The translations under genes and the position numbers were made by a program. From assembly GCF_000633515.1 (NCBI RefSeq), contig NZ_AYMP01000016.1, forward strand, positions 1 to 64,000: 64,000 nt of DNA, in the 5' to 3' direction. The stretch comes from Morganella morganii H1r. Its GTDB lineage: Bacteria; Pseudomonadota; Gammaproteobacteria; Enterobacterales; Enterobacteriaceae. This document shows, in pieces, positions 54,786 to 63,561 of this stretch; within the stretch, counting starts at the first letter, position 1; every line of letters begins with the position of its first letter. A model generated the notes under the pieces. It ran no database searches and was not told the origin of the DNA. It saw only the letters and a program-made list of their open reading frames with translations.

Positions 54786-55568
54786 TTATTTTGCCGGAAA
54801 AAGATCAGCGCGTAAATTCACCAGGTTATCCGGTATCACATGAATAACCCCTTCACCCGGAATATCGATTTCGGCAATCATAAACAGTGCCATCGTTGTC
54901 AGCAGCGGCAGAATTAAAATCATCATATTGCTGCCGCGCAGTCCGCGGATATTATACCCGATCAGCACATTGGCACTGACGGCAAACAGAACCAGTAATA
55001 TCCAGGCAGCTCCCGGAATCTGATAGCGCCAGCTGGCCATGGTTTTTTCTTCGGAAACATAGAGATCACTGAATGCTGTCAGTACAGAGGCAATGACCGG
55101 ATTCGGGGTCGTACGGGCTTCAGATGCAGCAATTTCCCAGAGAGAGGACTGAGCCTCAAGGGAGATATCCCGCCATTTTTCATTTTTTGCCTGTGAACCG
55201 CCGTTAAAAAAATCAATACGTGCGTTAATATACGTGTTAAGCAGAGTATTTGCCCGCAGATTATTTTCCGGGGACAATAATTGTGCCCGCTGAAATGCAT
55301 TACCGATGGCAATAGCTTCGTTTTCTTCCATTTGTTCGCGGTTATTATAGCCGCCGATAGAAATCGTCAGTAAAAAGCCGATTAATAAACCCAGCAGAGA
55401 TAATACGGCACCGAGAACAATTTTGGTTTCATCATCCGCTAATTCAGTCTTACCGTGACGTTTTTTGAACAGGTATTTTCCGGCATAGGCTGAGCTGACC
55501 GATAAAATAAAGGTAACGACAAATAAGACGACAGAATCAGAGACTAAAGCGTTAAACAGCGCTGACAT
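54786..55568 (-). CDS. DUF4239 membrane protein
   Basis: A 260-residue inner-membrane protein. Hydrophobic helices lie near residues 10-30, 50-72, 185-203 and 212-232, with a soluble helical segment of about 110 residues between the second and third. This layout (two helices, a soluble middle, two helices) is that of the DUF4239 family of unknown function. The start is ATG 55568 (MSALFNALVS), preceded by AAGGG; an upstream in-frame extension is less likely. It lies between tonB and dbpA, where E. coli has yciA next to tonB. Confidence 0.8.
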   Translation of the reverse strand: MSALFNALVSDSVVLFVVTFILSVSSAYAGKYLFKKRHGKTELADDETKIVLGAVLSLLGLLIGFLLTISIGGYNNREQMEENEAIAIGNAFQRAQLLSPENNLRANTLLNTYINARIDFFNGGSQAKNEKWRDISLEAQSSLWEIAASEARTTPNPVIASVLTAFSDLYVSEEKTMASWRYQIPGAAWILLVLFAVSANVLIGYNIRGLRGSNMMILILPLLTTMALFMIAEIDIPGEGVIHVIPDNLVNLRADLFPAK

Positions 55569-55627
55569 ACAGAGACCCTTTAACAAAAAAATACCTCAGC
55601 AGCACGCTGAGATGCAGGTGGAATAAA

Positions 55628-55647
55628 GCCGGCCTGAGAAGGCCGGC
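55628..55647 (-). terminator. dbpA terminator
   Basis: Stem GCCGGCCT (55628-55635) and AGGCCGGC (55640-55647), 4-nt loop, followed on the minus strand by TTTATT. Confidence 0.75.
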
Positions 55648-55699
55648 CGGATACAAAACAGAGATATCATCCGCTGACGGGAAATGCGATCCTTTAAAA

Positions 55700-57073
55700 T
55701 TATTTCAGCAGTCTGACTCTGACAGGTTTGCCTTTGATTTTACCCTGCTGAAGTAGTTTGCGTGCCTGCTGCGCGATACCCTGACGTACCGCGACATAAG
55801 CATGCATCGGCTGGATCACGATTTTGCCGATATCCTCACCGTTCAGTCCCATATCACCGGTCATTGCGCCGAGAATATCTCCGGGGCGGATCTTGGCTTT
55901 TTTGCCGCCGTCGATGCAGAGTGTCGCCATTGCCGCATCCAGCGGAGTGATACGCAGCCCGGCCGGGATTGGCTGCCAGTTCAGTTTCATATGCAGTATT
56001 TCTTCCAGTGCGTTTGCACGGACCGCTTCTTCCGGTGCGCACAGGCTGATCGCCAGCCCGCTTTCACCGGCACGGGCGGTACGTCCGATACGGTGGATAT
56101 GCACCTCCGGATCCCACGCCAGTTCATAGTTGATCACCAGCTCAAGGGCTTTGATATCCAGTCCGCGAGACGCCACATCAGTGGCAACCAGTACACGGCT
56201 GCTGCCGTTGGCAAAGCGGATCAGCGTCTGGTCGCGCTCACGCTGTTCCATATCACCGTGCAGCACCAGAACACTCTGTCCGCTGCTCTCCAGGGCGTCA
56301 TACACATCCTGGCAATCTTTTTTGGTATTACAGAACACCACACAGGATGCCGGTTGTTCGCGGCTCAGTAATTTCTGTAACAGCTCCGTTTTTCCGCGCC
56401 GCGACACTTCATAAAACTGCTGCTCAACCGCCGGCAGCTCATCGGTGCTGTTGATTTCAATGGTTTGCGGATCGCGCTGAAAACGGCGGCTGACGGCAGC
56501 AATCTCATCCGGCCAGGTGGCGGAAAACAGCAGGGTCTGGCGTTCTTCCGGGGTACGGGAAAGAATATCAGTAATATCATCAGCAAAGCCCATATCCAGC
56601 ATACGGTCAGCTTCGTCCAGCACCAGGGTGCGGATAGCATCAAGGTGCAGTGTGTCTTTGCTCAGGTGATCAAGCAGACGGCCCGGAGTTGCCACAATAA
56701 TGTGCGGCGGGTGGATCAGGGAATCGCGCTGGGCACCGAACGGCACGCCGCCGCATAAGGTCAGGATTTTGATATTCGGCAGATAACGCGCCAGCCGGCG
56801 CAGTTCCCCGGCAACCTGATCGGCCAGTTCACGGGTCGGGCAGAGAACCAGAGCCTGAGTCATAAAGTGTCCGGCATCGATATGCTGTAACAGCCCGAGA
56901 CCAAATGCGGCGGTTTTTCCGCTGCCGGTTCTGGCCTGCGCACGGACATCTTTACCCGCGAGAATAGCCGGTAATGCAGCGGCCTGAACCGGGGTCATGG
57001 TCAGATAACCCAGTTCATTCAGGTTGGTAATTTGTTCTGCGGGAAGTGCATTAAGTTCAGCAAATGAGGTCAC
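55700..57073 (-). CDS. dbpA: ATP-dependent RNA helicase DbpA
   Basis: A 457-residue DEAD-box helicase that is specific for hairpin 92 of 23S rRNA and acts late in 50S assembly. The Q motif region is at 27-31, motif I is ARTGSGKT (about 46-53), motif II is DEAD, motif III SAT, and motif VI HRIGRTARAG. The C-terminal RNA-binding domain (about 385-457) ends in GKPVRVRLLK, as in E. coli DbpA (457 aa). It is a single-gene unit with a hairpin after it. In E. coli dbpA lies elsewhere, so its place beside yciA is local. Confidence 0.96.
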   Translation of the reverse strand: MTSFAELNALPAEQITNLNELGYLTMTPVQAAALPAILAGKDVRAQARTGSGKTAAFGLGLLQHIDAGHFMTQALVLCPTRELADQVAGELRRLARYLPNIKILTLCGGVPFGAQRDSLIHPPHIIVATPGRLLDHLSKDTLHLDAIRTLVLDEADRMLDMGFADDITDILSRTPEERQTLLFSATWPDEIAAVSRRFQRDPQTIEINSTDELPAVEQQFYEVSRRGKTELLQKLLSREQPASCVVFCNTKKDCQDVYDALESSGQSVLVLHGDMEQRERDQTLIRFANGSSRVLVATDVASRGLDIKALELVINYELAWDPEVHIHRIGRTARAGESGLAISLCAPEEAVRANALEEILHMKLNWQPIPAGLRITPLDAAMATLCIDGGKKAKIRPGDILGAMTGDMGLNGEDIGKIVIQPMHAYVAVRQGIAQQARKLLQQGKIKGKPVRVRLLK

Positions 57074-57176
57074 GATGAAAATTCCGGATTAAATAAAAAG
57101 AGAGATTTGCGGCAATGATACTATTACCGGGCGCCGGTGTCGCGGGTAACCTGCGCGTTATCCCGGCAGACAAAAC

Positions 57177-57196
57177 GGCCACTCAGGAGAGTGGCC
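57177..57196 (-). terminator. yciA terminator
   Basis: Stem GGCCACTC (57177-57184) and GAGTGGCC (57189-57196), 4-nt loop, followed on the minus strand by GTTTTGTCTG. Confidence 0.75.
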
Positions 57197-57208
57197 GGTA
57201 TGAAACGC

Positions 57209-57649
57209 TTATTTTAAATCACTGTTACTGCTGTCTAACTGAAAATGACGTTTTCCGTCAGGCAGCGGGCGGGGGCGGTTATCAGCATCCACAGCAACAT
57301 AACTGAAGACAGCCTCTGTTGCTCGGTAGCGGTCACCGATAGGATCGGTAGCCACTTTTTTCACCCAGACCTCGACTTTGACCGTCATGGATGAATTTCC
57401 GGTTTTCAGGCAGCGCGCATAACAGCAGACCACATCACCGACTGCCACAGAGCGCAGAAAGGTGATGCCGTCCACACGGACTGTCACCACGCGGCCCAGT
57501 GCAATCTCCTTTGCCAGGATAGCACCGCCGATGTCCATCTGCGACATCAGCCAGCCGCCGAAGATATCCCCGTTGGCATTGGTGTCTGTCGGCATGGTTA
57601 AGGTGCGCAGCACCAGTTCCCCGTTAGGTAAACATTGTTGTTGAGTCAT
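57209..57649 (-). CDS. yciA: acyl-CoA thioester hydrolase YciA
   Basis: A 146-residue hot-dog-fold thioesterase that hydrolyses acyl-CoA of varied chain lengths. The stretch NANGDIFGGWLMSQMDIGGA (about 25-44) holds the catalytic asparagine/aspartate region and is near-identical to E. coli YciA; the GRVVTVRVDGITFLR and YARCLK segments follow. The C-terminal 14 residues extend beyond the E. coli protein (132 aa). The start is ATG 57649 (MTQQQC); an upstream GTG is possible. It follows yciB, as in E. coli. Confidence 0.94.
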   Translation of the reverse strand: MTQQQCLPNGELVLRTLTMPTDTNANGDIFGGWLMSQMDIGGAILAKEIALGRVVTVRVDGITFLRSVAVGDVVCCYARCLKTGNSSMTVKVEVWVKKVATDPIGDRYRATEAVFSYVAVDADNRPRPLPDGKRHFQLDSSNSDLK

Positions 57650-57718
57650 GAGAAACACTTACATCCGTTTAACGAAAAAGGACAGCGGCAGAAACAAGCC
57701 GATATCCGGTTGATTTTA

Positions 57719-58258
57719 TTATTTTTCTTCTTCCCGTGGCAGATGACGGTAAATATATACCACACTGGCAACGGTAAATACCAGCGTTACTGCGGTCAGG
57801 CCAAACACTTTGAAGTTCATCCAGGTATCCATTGATAACCAGAATGCGACATACACGTTTACCGCCGCGCAGACGATAAAGAAGAGAGCCCAGGCGAGAT
57901 TCAGGCGCTGCCAGACCTGAGGCGGCAGGGTCAGCTCTTTGCCCAGCATTTTCTGAATCAGCGGTTTACCGAAGATAAACTGACCGCCCAGTAATACGAG
58001 AGCAAACAGGGCATAAATAATCGTCACTTTCCATTTGATAAACTGCGGGTCATGGAAAACGATGGTCAGGGTACCGAAGATGGCGACAATCACGAAGGTG
58101 ATAACAGCCGATTTCTCCAGATGCTTATACATGAACCAGCGGACAGCCAGCGCCACCGCAGACGCGGCAATTAAGGCACCGGAGGCGTAATAGATATCCA
58201 CGGTTTTATATATGGCAAAAAAGATAACCAGGGGGATAAAGTCTAGTAGTTGCTTCAT
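57719..58258 (-). CDS. yciB: inner membrane-spanning protein YciB (intracellular septation)
   Basis: A 179-residue inner-membrane protein with about five helices. The start [39 protein letters not shown] and [16 protein letters not shown] segments match E. coli YciB/IspZ (179 aa). It takes part in cell-envelope synthesis, cell elongation and division, and in recent work in phospholipid homeostasis. The next gene on the same strand is yciA after a 69-bp gap. In E. coli yciC lies directly upstream; here 5.3 kb of other genes intervenes. Confidence 0.95.
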   Translation of the reverse strand: MKQLLDFIPLVIFFAIYKTVDIYYASGALIAASAVALAVRWFMYKHLEKSAVITFVIVAIFGTLTIVFHDPQFIKWKVTIIYALFALVLLGGQFIFGKPLIQKMLGKELTLPPQVWQRLNLAWALFFIVCAAVNVYVAFWLSMDTWMNFKVFGLTAVTLVFTVASVVYIYRHLPREEEK

Positions 58259-58475
58259 AATTGAGTCTGTCCGAAATTTAAATTTATTTTAAGCACGTGG
58301 CATTCAGTCTCTTATTTTTAAAGAAAAAAAATATATTACAATTGATTTTGCAATATTTTACCATAAGACGCGGTCTGACTATCTTCTTTATGCGCGTTCG
58401 GTTATAAATCAGTTTAACTATCAGCAGTAAAATTAAATTGTACATCTCAATACGATATTTTTATAAGGGGCGATA

Positions 58476-60233
58476 ATGCAGCCGAACCGATTTTTGCGCT
58501 GGATGCCGGGACTTTCTGTTTTTTTGCATTATGAACGAAAAAATTTGCGTTTTGATATCCGCGCAGGGCTTTCTGTTGCTGCCGTGGCATTGCCGGTGGC
58601 TATCGCTTACACGGGGCTGATGGGCATAAATGCCATTGTCGGACTCTATGCCTGTATCCTGCCGATGGTGACTTATGCGCTGTTCGGATCCTCCCGTCAG
58701 CTGATTGTCGGGCCGGATGCGGCGACCTGTGCGGTCATTGCGGCGGCGATTATCCCGCTGGCAAAAGGTGATCCGGATACGCTGTGGCAGCTGGCGATCA
58801 TTATGACACTGATGACCGGTGTCTGGTGCCTGATTGCCGGGCATTTCAAACTCGCCGCGTTTGCGGATTTTTTATCGCAGCCGATTTTACAGGGGCTGCT
58901 CAACGGTGTGGCGGTAACGATCATTGTCGGGCAGATAGGAAATGTGCTCGGGCTGGATGAACTGCCGTCGCAGCTGATTGAGTGCCTGGTGGCGCTGCCG
59001 GAGCATCTGCATCTTATGCATATGCCGACGCTGATCCTCTCCGGTGCCAGTCTGGCGGCACTGTTTTTATTACGGGCTGTCCGCCGCAGCTGGCCGGGGC
59101 CGCTGATTGTGATGACGATTGCCACACTGGTCAGCGCACAGCTGGATTTTGCCTCAATGGGGATTGCCGTGGTCGGTAATCTGGGTAACGGGCTGCCGCA
59201 TATCAAAATGCCGGCGTTTGATCCGGGTCTGCTGCGTGAACTGGTGATCCCGTCACTGAACCTTGCGGTGATCAGTATTGTCAGCTTTATGATGACAGTG
59301 CGCAGTTTTGCCGAGAAAAACGGCTATGCCATCGATGTGGATCAGGAGCTGCGTGCTCAGGGGTATATCAACATTGCCTCCGGGCTATCGCAGGGATTCG
59401 CGGTCAGTGCCGCGACCAGCCGTACTGCCGTTAACGATGCCACCGGTGGTAAAACACAGATGGTGTCCCTGATCGCCGCCGGATTGATCGCGCTGGTGCT
59501 GTTTTTCCTGACCGGTTTCCTCGGACACATTCCGCTGGCAACACTCGGGGTGGTCCTGATTTACTCCTCCTGGTCGATGTTCAGCATCCGTCAGATTTTC
59601 TCTTTCCGTAAACGGAATAAATCGGCTTTCACCCTGGCGCTGTTTACTCTGGTGGCGGTGTTAGTGGTGGGGCTTATCAACGGTATCGGGTTTGCGGTTC
59701 TGCTGGGTCTGGTACAGTTTCTGCGCACCGTTTTCCGTCCGACCGATCAGCTGCTGGGTGTGGATGAGCAGGGAATGATCCATTCCATCAACAACAGTAA
59801 CGTGGATATTAATCAGGTCGACGGATTATTGATGTACCGCTTTAACTCGCCGCTGACCTATTTTAACGTGGCGTATTTTAAAAAGCGGATATTGCAGATG
59901 GTGAATACGGCACCAAAACGCCCCGGATGGGTAGCAGTGGATGCGACCGTCAGCTTTATCAATAATGATATGAGCGTGTTCAGCACTCTCAATGAGCTGG
60001 TGACTGAGCTGAAAATCAAAGGTGTCACACTGATCCTGGCGGGACGGCGCACCGAGCTGACCCGCTGGGTTTCGGAAAATAAAATCAAACGCAATGATGA
60101 TGATTTGATTATTGTGCCGGATCTCTATTTTGCCATCCGGCTGATTCAGAGCAAACAGCAAAGCCGTATCAAAGCGATAGAAGAGGCAATGGCGCAGGCG
60201 GCTGAAGGAACGGAAAAACCGCTCACCACCTGA
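58476..60233 (+). CDS. SulP-family anion transporter with STAS domain
   Basis: A 585-residue inner-membrane transporter. The N-terminal SLC26-type core (about 25-430) shows roughly a dozen helices with VAAVALPVAIAY, GLYACILPM, and LVGPDAAT-type anion-site sequence (IVGPDAATCAVIA). A STAS domain follows (about 455-560), with the conserved VDATVSFINNDMSVFSTL segment. The family carries sulfate, bicarbonate or dicarboxylates. It resembles the short YchM/DauA branch but is not clearly that protein. AAGGGG precedes the ATG. It is convergent with qseC, their ends overlapping by 11 bp. Confidence 0.88.
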   Translation: MQPNRFLRWMPGLSVFLHYERKNLRFDIRAGLSVAAVALPVAIAYTGLMGINAIVGLYACILPMVTYALFGSSRQLIVGPDAATCAVIAAAIIPLAKGDPDTLWQLAIIMTLMTGVWCLIAGHFKLAAFADFLSQPILQGLLNGVAVTIIVGQIGNVLGLDELPSQLIECLVALPEHLHLMHMPTLILSGASLAALFLLRAVRRSWPGPLIVMTIATLVSAQLDFASMGIAVVGNLGNGLPHIKMPAFDPGLLRELVIPSLNLAVISIVSFMMTVRSFAEKNGYAIDVDQELRAQGYINIASGLSQGFAVSAATSRTAVNDATGGKTQMVSLIAAGLIALVLFFLTGFLGHIPLATLGVVLIYSSWSMFSIRQIFSFRKRNKSAFTLALFTLVAVLVVGLINGIGFAVLLGLVQFLRTVFRPTDQLLGVDEQGMIHSINNSNVDINQVDGLLMYRFNSPLTYFNVAYFKKRILQMVNTAPKRPGWVAVDATVSFINNDMSVFSTLNELVTELKIKGVTLILAGRRTELTRWVSENKIKRNDDDLIIVPDLYFAIRLIQSKQQSRIKAIEEAMAQAAEGTEKPLTT

Positions 60234-61569
60234 TCTCAGCAATAAACCCGCCCTGCGGGCTGCGGCGGAACTGTATGGTCATGTGATGCAGTTCCGCAAT
60301 CCGTTTCACTATCGATAGTCCCAGACCGCTGCCGGTTTTTTCCTGTCCCGGCGGCCGGTAAAAACGTTCTCCCAGCCGGGCCAGTATTGCATCACTGACA
60401 CCCGGCCCGTCATCCTCAATGACTAACTGTTGTGCAGTCAGCGTCAGCTGAACGGTGCCGCCGGTTTTACCGTAGCGGATGGCATTATGCAGCAGATTGC
60501 GCAGCATGACAGTCAGCAGCAGCTGTTCGCCGCGGACAGTCAGTTCAGGTGCGGTGATGTCCGGTATTACGCTGACCTGATGCGCCGCTGCATCCGGTGC
60601 GGTTTGTGCAACGGCATCATTAATAATGGCTGACCAGCGCAGCTCTGTGCTTTCCAGCGGCTGAGACTGTGATTCCAGCCGTGAGAGGGTCAGCAGCTGA
60701 TCCACCAGACGGGTGGCACGGTCAATTCCGGTGAGCAGATTCGCGGTCACATGTTCCCGGGTGGCGGGGTCATCGCCGGCAATCTGCATCACGTCGGTCT
60801 GTACTTTCAGTGCAGCCAGCGGGCTGCGCAGTTCATGGGCGGCATCAGAGGTAAAACGGCTTTCCCGCTCACGCAGGTCGCGGATCCGCAGAAATAACCC
60901 GTTCAGCGCGTCCAGCATCGGACTGACTTCTTTCGGCAGCACCGGTGGGGTAAGCGGGGTCAGTTCCGCCGGATTCCGGCGCTGTAACTGGCGTGCCAGC
61001 AGACGCAGCGGCGTCAGGGCACGGGTCAGCAGCCACAGGAACAAAAGCAGCATCAGGGGCAGCGCCACCAGCCACGGAACCGCCTGAGCGGTGATAATCG
61101 TCAGGCCCATATCCTCGCGGTATTCCCATTCCTGGCCGACCACAATGATATAGCGGCCATCAGCGGAAGGCAGCTGTACAAAGCGCCAGCGGTCGTTGTC
61201 ATCCGTCAGCGAGCCGTCACGAAACCCGTTTTTCTTGTCTGAGAACGGAATTTTCCGGCCGTTCTCGCCGTCATCCAGCACCCGCTTGCCCTGCGGGGTA
61301 AAAATAGCAAAAGCCAGCGCATCATCATCCTGCTTTCCGCGGTTGCCGGAGAGCATTTTTTTGGTTTTTTTAATAGCGGACGACGGAAATTCCAGCCCGG
61401 ACGGCAGAACCGACAGGCGTTTGGCAAAGGCCATTTGTTGCGTATCAAATAATTCATTAATGGATTTTGTGGTCTGCATCCAGGCAAACAGACTGGCGAT
61501 CCCCCAGGTCAGCAGAGTGAGCAGCAGCAACAGCCCGCCCAGCCGCAGGCGCAGACTATACGTTTTCAT
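60223..61569 (-). CDS. qseC: sensor histidine kinase QseC
   Basis: A 448-residue inner-membrane sensor kinase, partner of QseB. Membrane helices lie near 10-30 and 160-182, with a periplasmic sensor domain between. The HisKA dimerisation helix has the phosphoacceptor His245 in [10 protein letters not shown], followed by the HATPase motifs ([30 protein letters not shown]). The sequence is clearly QseC, including [12 protein letters not shown] (periplasmic) found in E. coli. It starts inside the end of qseB (14-17 bp overlap), so the genes are coupled. In E. coli the ligand is autoinducer-3, adrenaline or ferric iron; here it is not known. Start ATG 61569 or 61572. Confidence 0.94.
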   Translation of the reverse strand: MKTYSLRLRLGGLLLLLTLLTWGIASLFAWMQTTKSINELFDTQQMAFAKRLSVLPSGLEFPSSAIKKTKKMLSGNRGKQDDDALAFAIFTPQGKRVLDDGENGRKIPFSDKKNGFRDGSLTDDNDRWRFVQLPSADGRYIIVVGQEWEYREDMGLTIITAQAVPWLVALPLMLLLFLWLLTRALTPLRLLARQLQRRNPAELTPLTPPVLPKEVSPMLDALNGLFLRIRDLRERESRFTSDAAHELRSPLAALKVQTDVMQIAGDDPATREHVTANLLTGIDRATRLVDQLLTLSRLESQSQPLESTELRWSAIINDAVAQTAPDAAAHQVSVIPDITAPELTVRGEQLLLTVMLRNLLHNAIRYGKTGGTVQLTLTAQQLVIEDDGPGVSDAILARLGERFYRPPGQEKTGSGLGLSIVKRIAELHHMTIQFRRSPQGGFIAEIRW

Positions 61570-62227
61570 CATTCTTTCCCGCGACATAACCAACACCGTG
61601 AATGGTTTTGATAAACCCGCGTCCCAGTTTGCGGCGCAGATGGTGAATATGCACCTCAACGGCATTACTGGAAACATCCTCATCCCAGTTATACAGTTTC
61701 TCTTCAATCATTGCGCGGGACAGCACTTTCTGCGGATTGCGCAGAAACAGTGCCAGCAGTGCCAGTTCTTTGCCTTTCAGCGATACCGGCACACCGTTGC
61801 GGGTGACGGTCATGGCTACCGGATCCATCTCCACATCGCCGAGCACCCGTTTTTCAGAAACCTGCCCGTAGCGGCGGCGGATCAGCGCCTGTAACCGTGC
61901 CGCCACTTCCGCAAGCGCAAACGGTTTGCACAGATAATCATCCGCGCCCTGCTGTAAACCGCTTACGCGCTGCTCAAGGGCATCACGGGCGGTCAGGATC
62001 AGTACCGGTTCGTCACGGCCCTCCGAACGCCACTGTTTCAGTATCTCCAGCCCGTCCATACCCGGCAGGGAGAGATCAAGGATCACGGCATCATAAGGGG
62101 CAGAATAGAGGGCCTGCTGACCGGTCAGGCCATCGGTAAACCAGTCAGGCGTAAAGCCGAGCCGGCTCAGGCCGATTTTCAGCCCGTCACCAATCAGCCG
62201 GTCATCTTCAATTAATAATATCCGCAT
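61556..62227 (-). CDS. qseB: response regulator QseB
   Basis: A 223-residue OmpR-family response regulator. The receiver domain (1-115) has D8-D9, phosphoacceptor Asp51 ([11 protein letters not shown]) and Lys in CKPF. The winged-helix domain (about 125-220) has [11 protein letters not shown] and [12 protein letters not shown]. It is near-identical in motifs to E. coli QseB (219 aa). It is divergent from ygiW with a 181-bp gap, where its autoregulated promoter should lie, and it is followed by overlapping qseC. Confidence 0.94.
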   Translation of the reverse strand: MRILLIEDDRLIGDGLKIGLSRLGFTPDWFTDGLTGQQALYSAPYDAVILDLSLPGMDGLEILKQWRSEGRDEPVLILTARDALEQRVSGLQQGADDYLCKPFALAEVAARLQALIRRRYGQVSEKRVLGDVEMDPVAMTVTRNGVPVSLKGKELALLALFLRNPQKVLSRAMIEEKLYNWDEDVSSNAVEVHIHHLRRKLGRGFIKTIHGVGYVAGKNDENV

Positions 62228-62408
62228 AATTCTTATCCGTATAAATAGCGCTATACTAGTTTTAACCCGGATATCTCAGGATAACCACCTGTTTTTGCTG
62301 AAATTAAAAATATAATCAAAAATGACATCCCCTTAAGATCCTGTTAAGAACTTAATGGTTTAATAGTGTCCATGAAGCAAAGACGCTTCCTCATAAAGGA
62401 GATAAATG

Positions 62409-62825
62409 ATGAAAAAATTACCTGCACTCGCATTACTTGCCACGTTACTGGCAGGATCAGCCGGTTCCGTTTTTGCAGCCAACGGCGGTTTTGAAGGTCC
62501 CGGCGCGACAGCGGCGGCAACAACCACAACAACATCACAAAACGGCGGTTTCAGCGGCCCGGATGCCCGTAAAATGACTGTTGCGGATGCACTGAAATTA
62601 TCCGATGATGCACCGGTTGTACTGCGCGGCACGATTGTCCGTCAGCTCGATAATAAACATTATGAATTTAAAGATAACACCGGTACTATCCGTGCTGAAA
62701 TTTCCCCGAAACGCTGGAACGGACTGAAAGTTACACCGCAGGATGAAATTGAGGTCGAAGGGGAAATCGACAAAGAATGGAATAAAACCGAACTGGATGT
62801 GAAAGCCGTGCGTAAAGTGCAGTAA
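62409..62825 (+). CDS. ygiW: YgiW/VisP periplasmic OB-fold protein
   Basis: A 138-residue periplasmic BOF (bacterial OB-fold) protein. The signal peptide ends at about residue 23 (SVFA-ANGG). Two short NGGFxGP repeats (at about 25-31 and 48-54) precede the OB domain, which has RGTIVRQL, YEFKDNTGTIRAEISPKRWNG and IEVEGEIDKEW, as in E. coli YgiW. In E. coli YgiW supports stress resistance, and in Salmonella VisP binds peptidoglycan sugars; both sit next to qseBC. AAGGAGA lies 6 bp before ATG 62409; ATG 62406 is the alternative. A hairpin follows. Confidence 0.92.
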   Translation: MKKLPALALLATLLAGSAGSVFAANGGFEGPGATAAATTTTTSQNGGFSGPDARKMTVADALKLSDDAPVVLRGTIVRQLDNKHYEFKDNTGTIRAEISPKRWNGLKVTPQDEIEVEGEIDKEWNKTELDVKAVRKVQ

Positions 62826-62848
62826 TCACCACCGCAGACACACCGGAT

Positions 62849-62874
62849 AATCAGGCCATCTTACCGGCCTGATT
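62849..62874 (+). terminator. ygiW terminator
   Basis: Stem AATCAGGCC (62849-62857) and GGCCTGATT (62866-62874), loop of 8 nt, then CTTTAT. It overlaps the stop codon of the convergent gene. Confidence 0.7.
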
Positions 62875-63423
62875 CTTTATCTTCATATGTCTTATTTTCT
62901 GTGACAGCAGGTGCAAAATATCGTTCTTTTGCGTCTCTGACTGAATGTCCCGCAGCGGAAGAATAATGCCGTCATTTTTGCCGTGGTAAAGATAAATTCC
63001 GGTGTTGCTTTCGGCATAATCAATGACAGATCCCCAGGCAAAAAAAGAATGGTGAAGGGCTGAAACCTGGCTTATTCCGTCATTATTCAGTTCAAACGTG
63101 ACAGGACGCAGGAGGTAATGTCCGGACTGAACAGAAAACTGACGCATAATCCGTCTGTTTTTGACAGAACGGCTGAACATAAACACCAGCAGCGATAAAA
63201 AACCGCAACTCAGCCCGTAAAAAACAGAATAACTATCAAACTTACCCGGCAGGGGGGAAAATGTACTGAAAATAAGCAATAACATCCCGCATAAGATCAG
63301 CCAGATAAGAAAATAAGGAATACGTCGCCACCCGACCGGTTCCTGATAAAAATGCCGGAAACTGAAAGCCTGGTAGTCAGCCAGATCCTGAACAGTAAGC
63401 GTGACGGGCAGGGTGATCATCAT
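62851..63423 (-). CDS. YcxB-like membrane protein
   Basis: A 190-residue inner-membrane protein. Two hydrophobic helices lie near 32-53 and 65-85. A soluble C-terminal domain (about 95-170) follows the YcxB pattern: a beta strand with FELNNDGISQVSALHHSFFAW, then IYLYHGKNDGIILPLRDI. The family has no known function. It is convergent with ygiW and reads in the same direction as yciC, 138 bp from it. It is a candidate member of the block inserted between yciB and yciC. Confidence 0.75.
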   Translation of the reverse strand: MMITLPVTLTVQDLADYQAFSFRHFYQEPVGWRRIPYFLIWLILCGMLLLIFSTFSPLPGKFDSYSVFYGLSCGFLSLLVFMFSRSVKNRRIMRQFSVQSGHYLLRPVTFELNNDGISQVSALHHSFFAWGSVIDYAESNTGIYLYHGKNDGIILPLRDIQSETQKNDILHLLSQKIRHMKIKNQAGKMA

Positions 63424-63561
63424 TGTATTCCTTTACACAGAAAGTGGCATATTTCAAACCAGGATACCGCAGCAATGGCCGCCTGATATTTCCTGAACAG
63501 TTTGCACATCATATTGTGCATAAAAAAGACAATATTATTATCTGCACGTATTAATCCGGCT

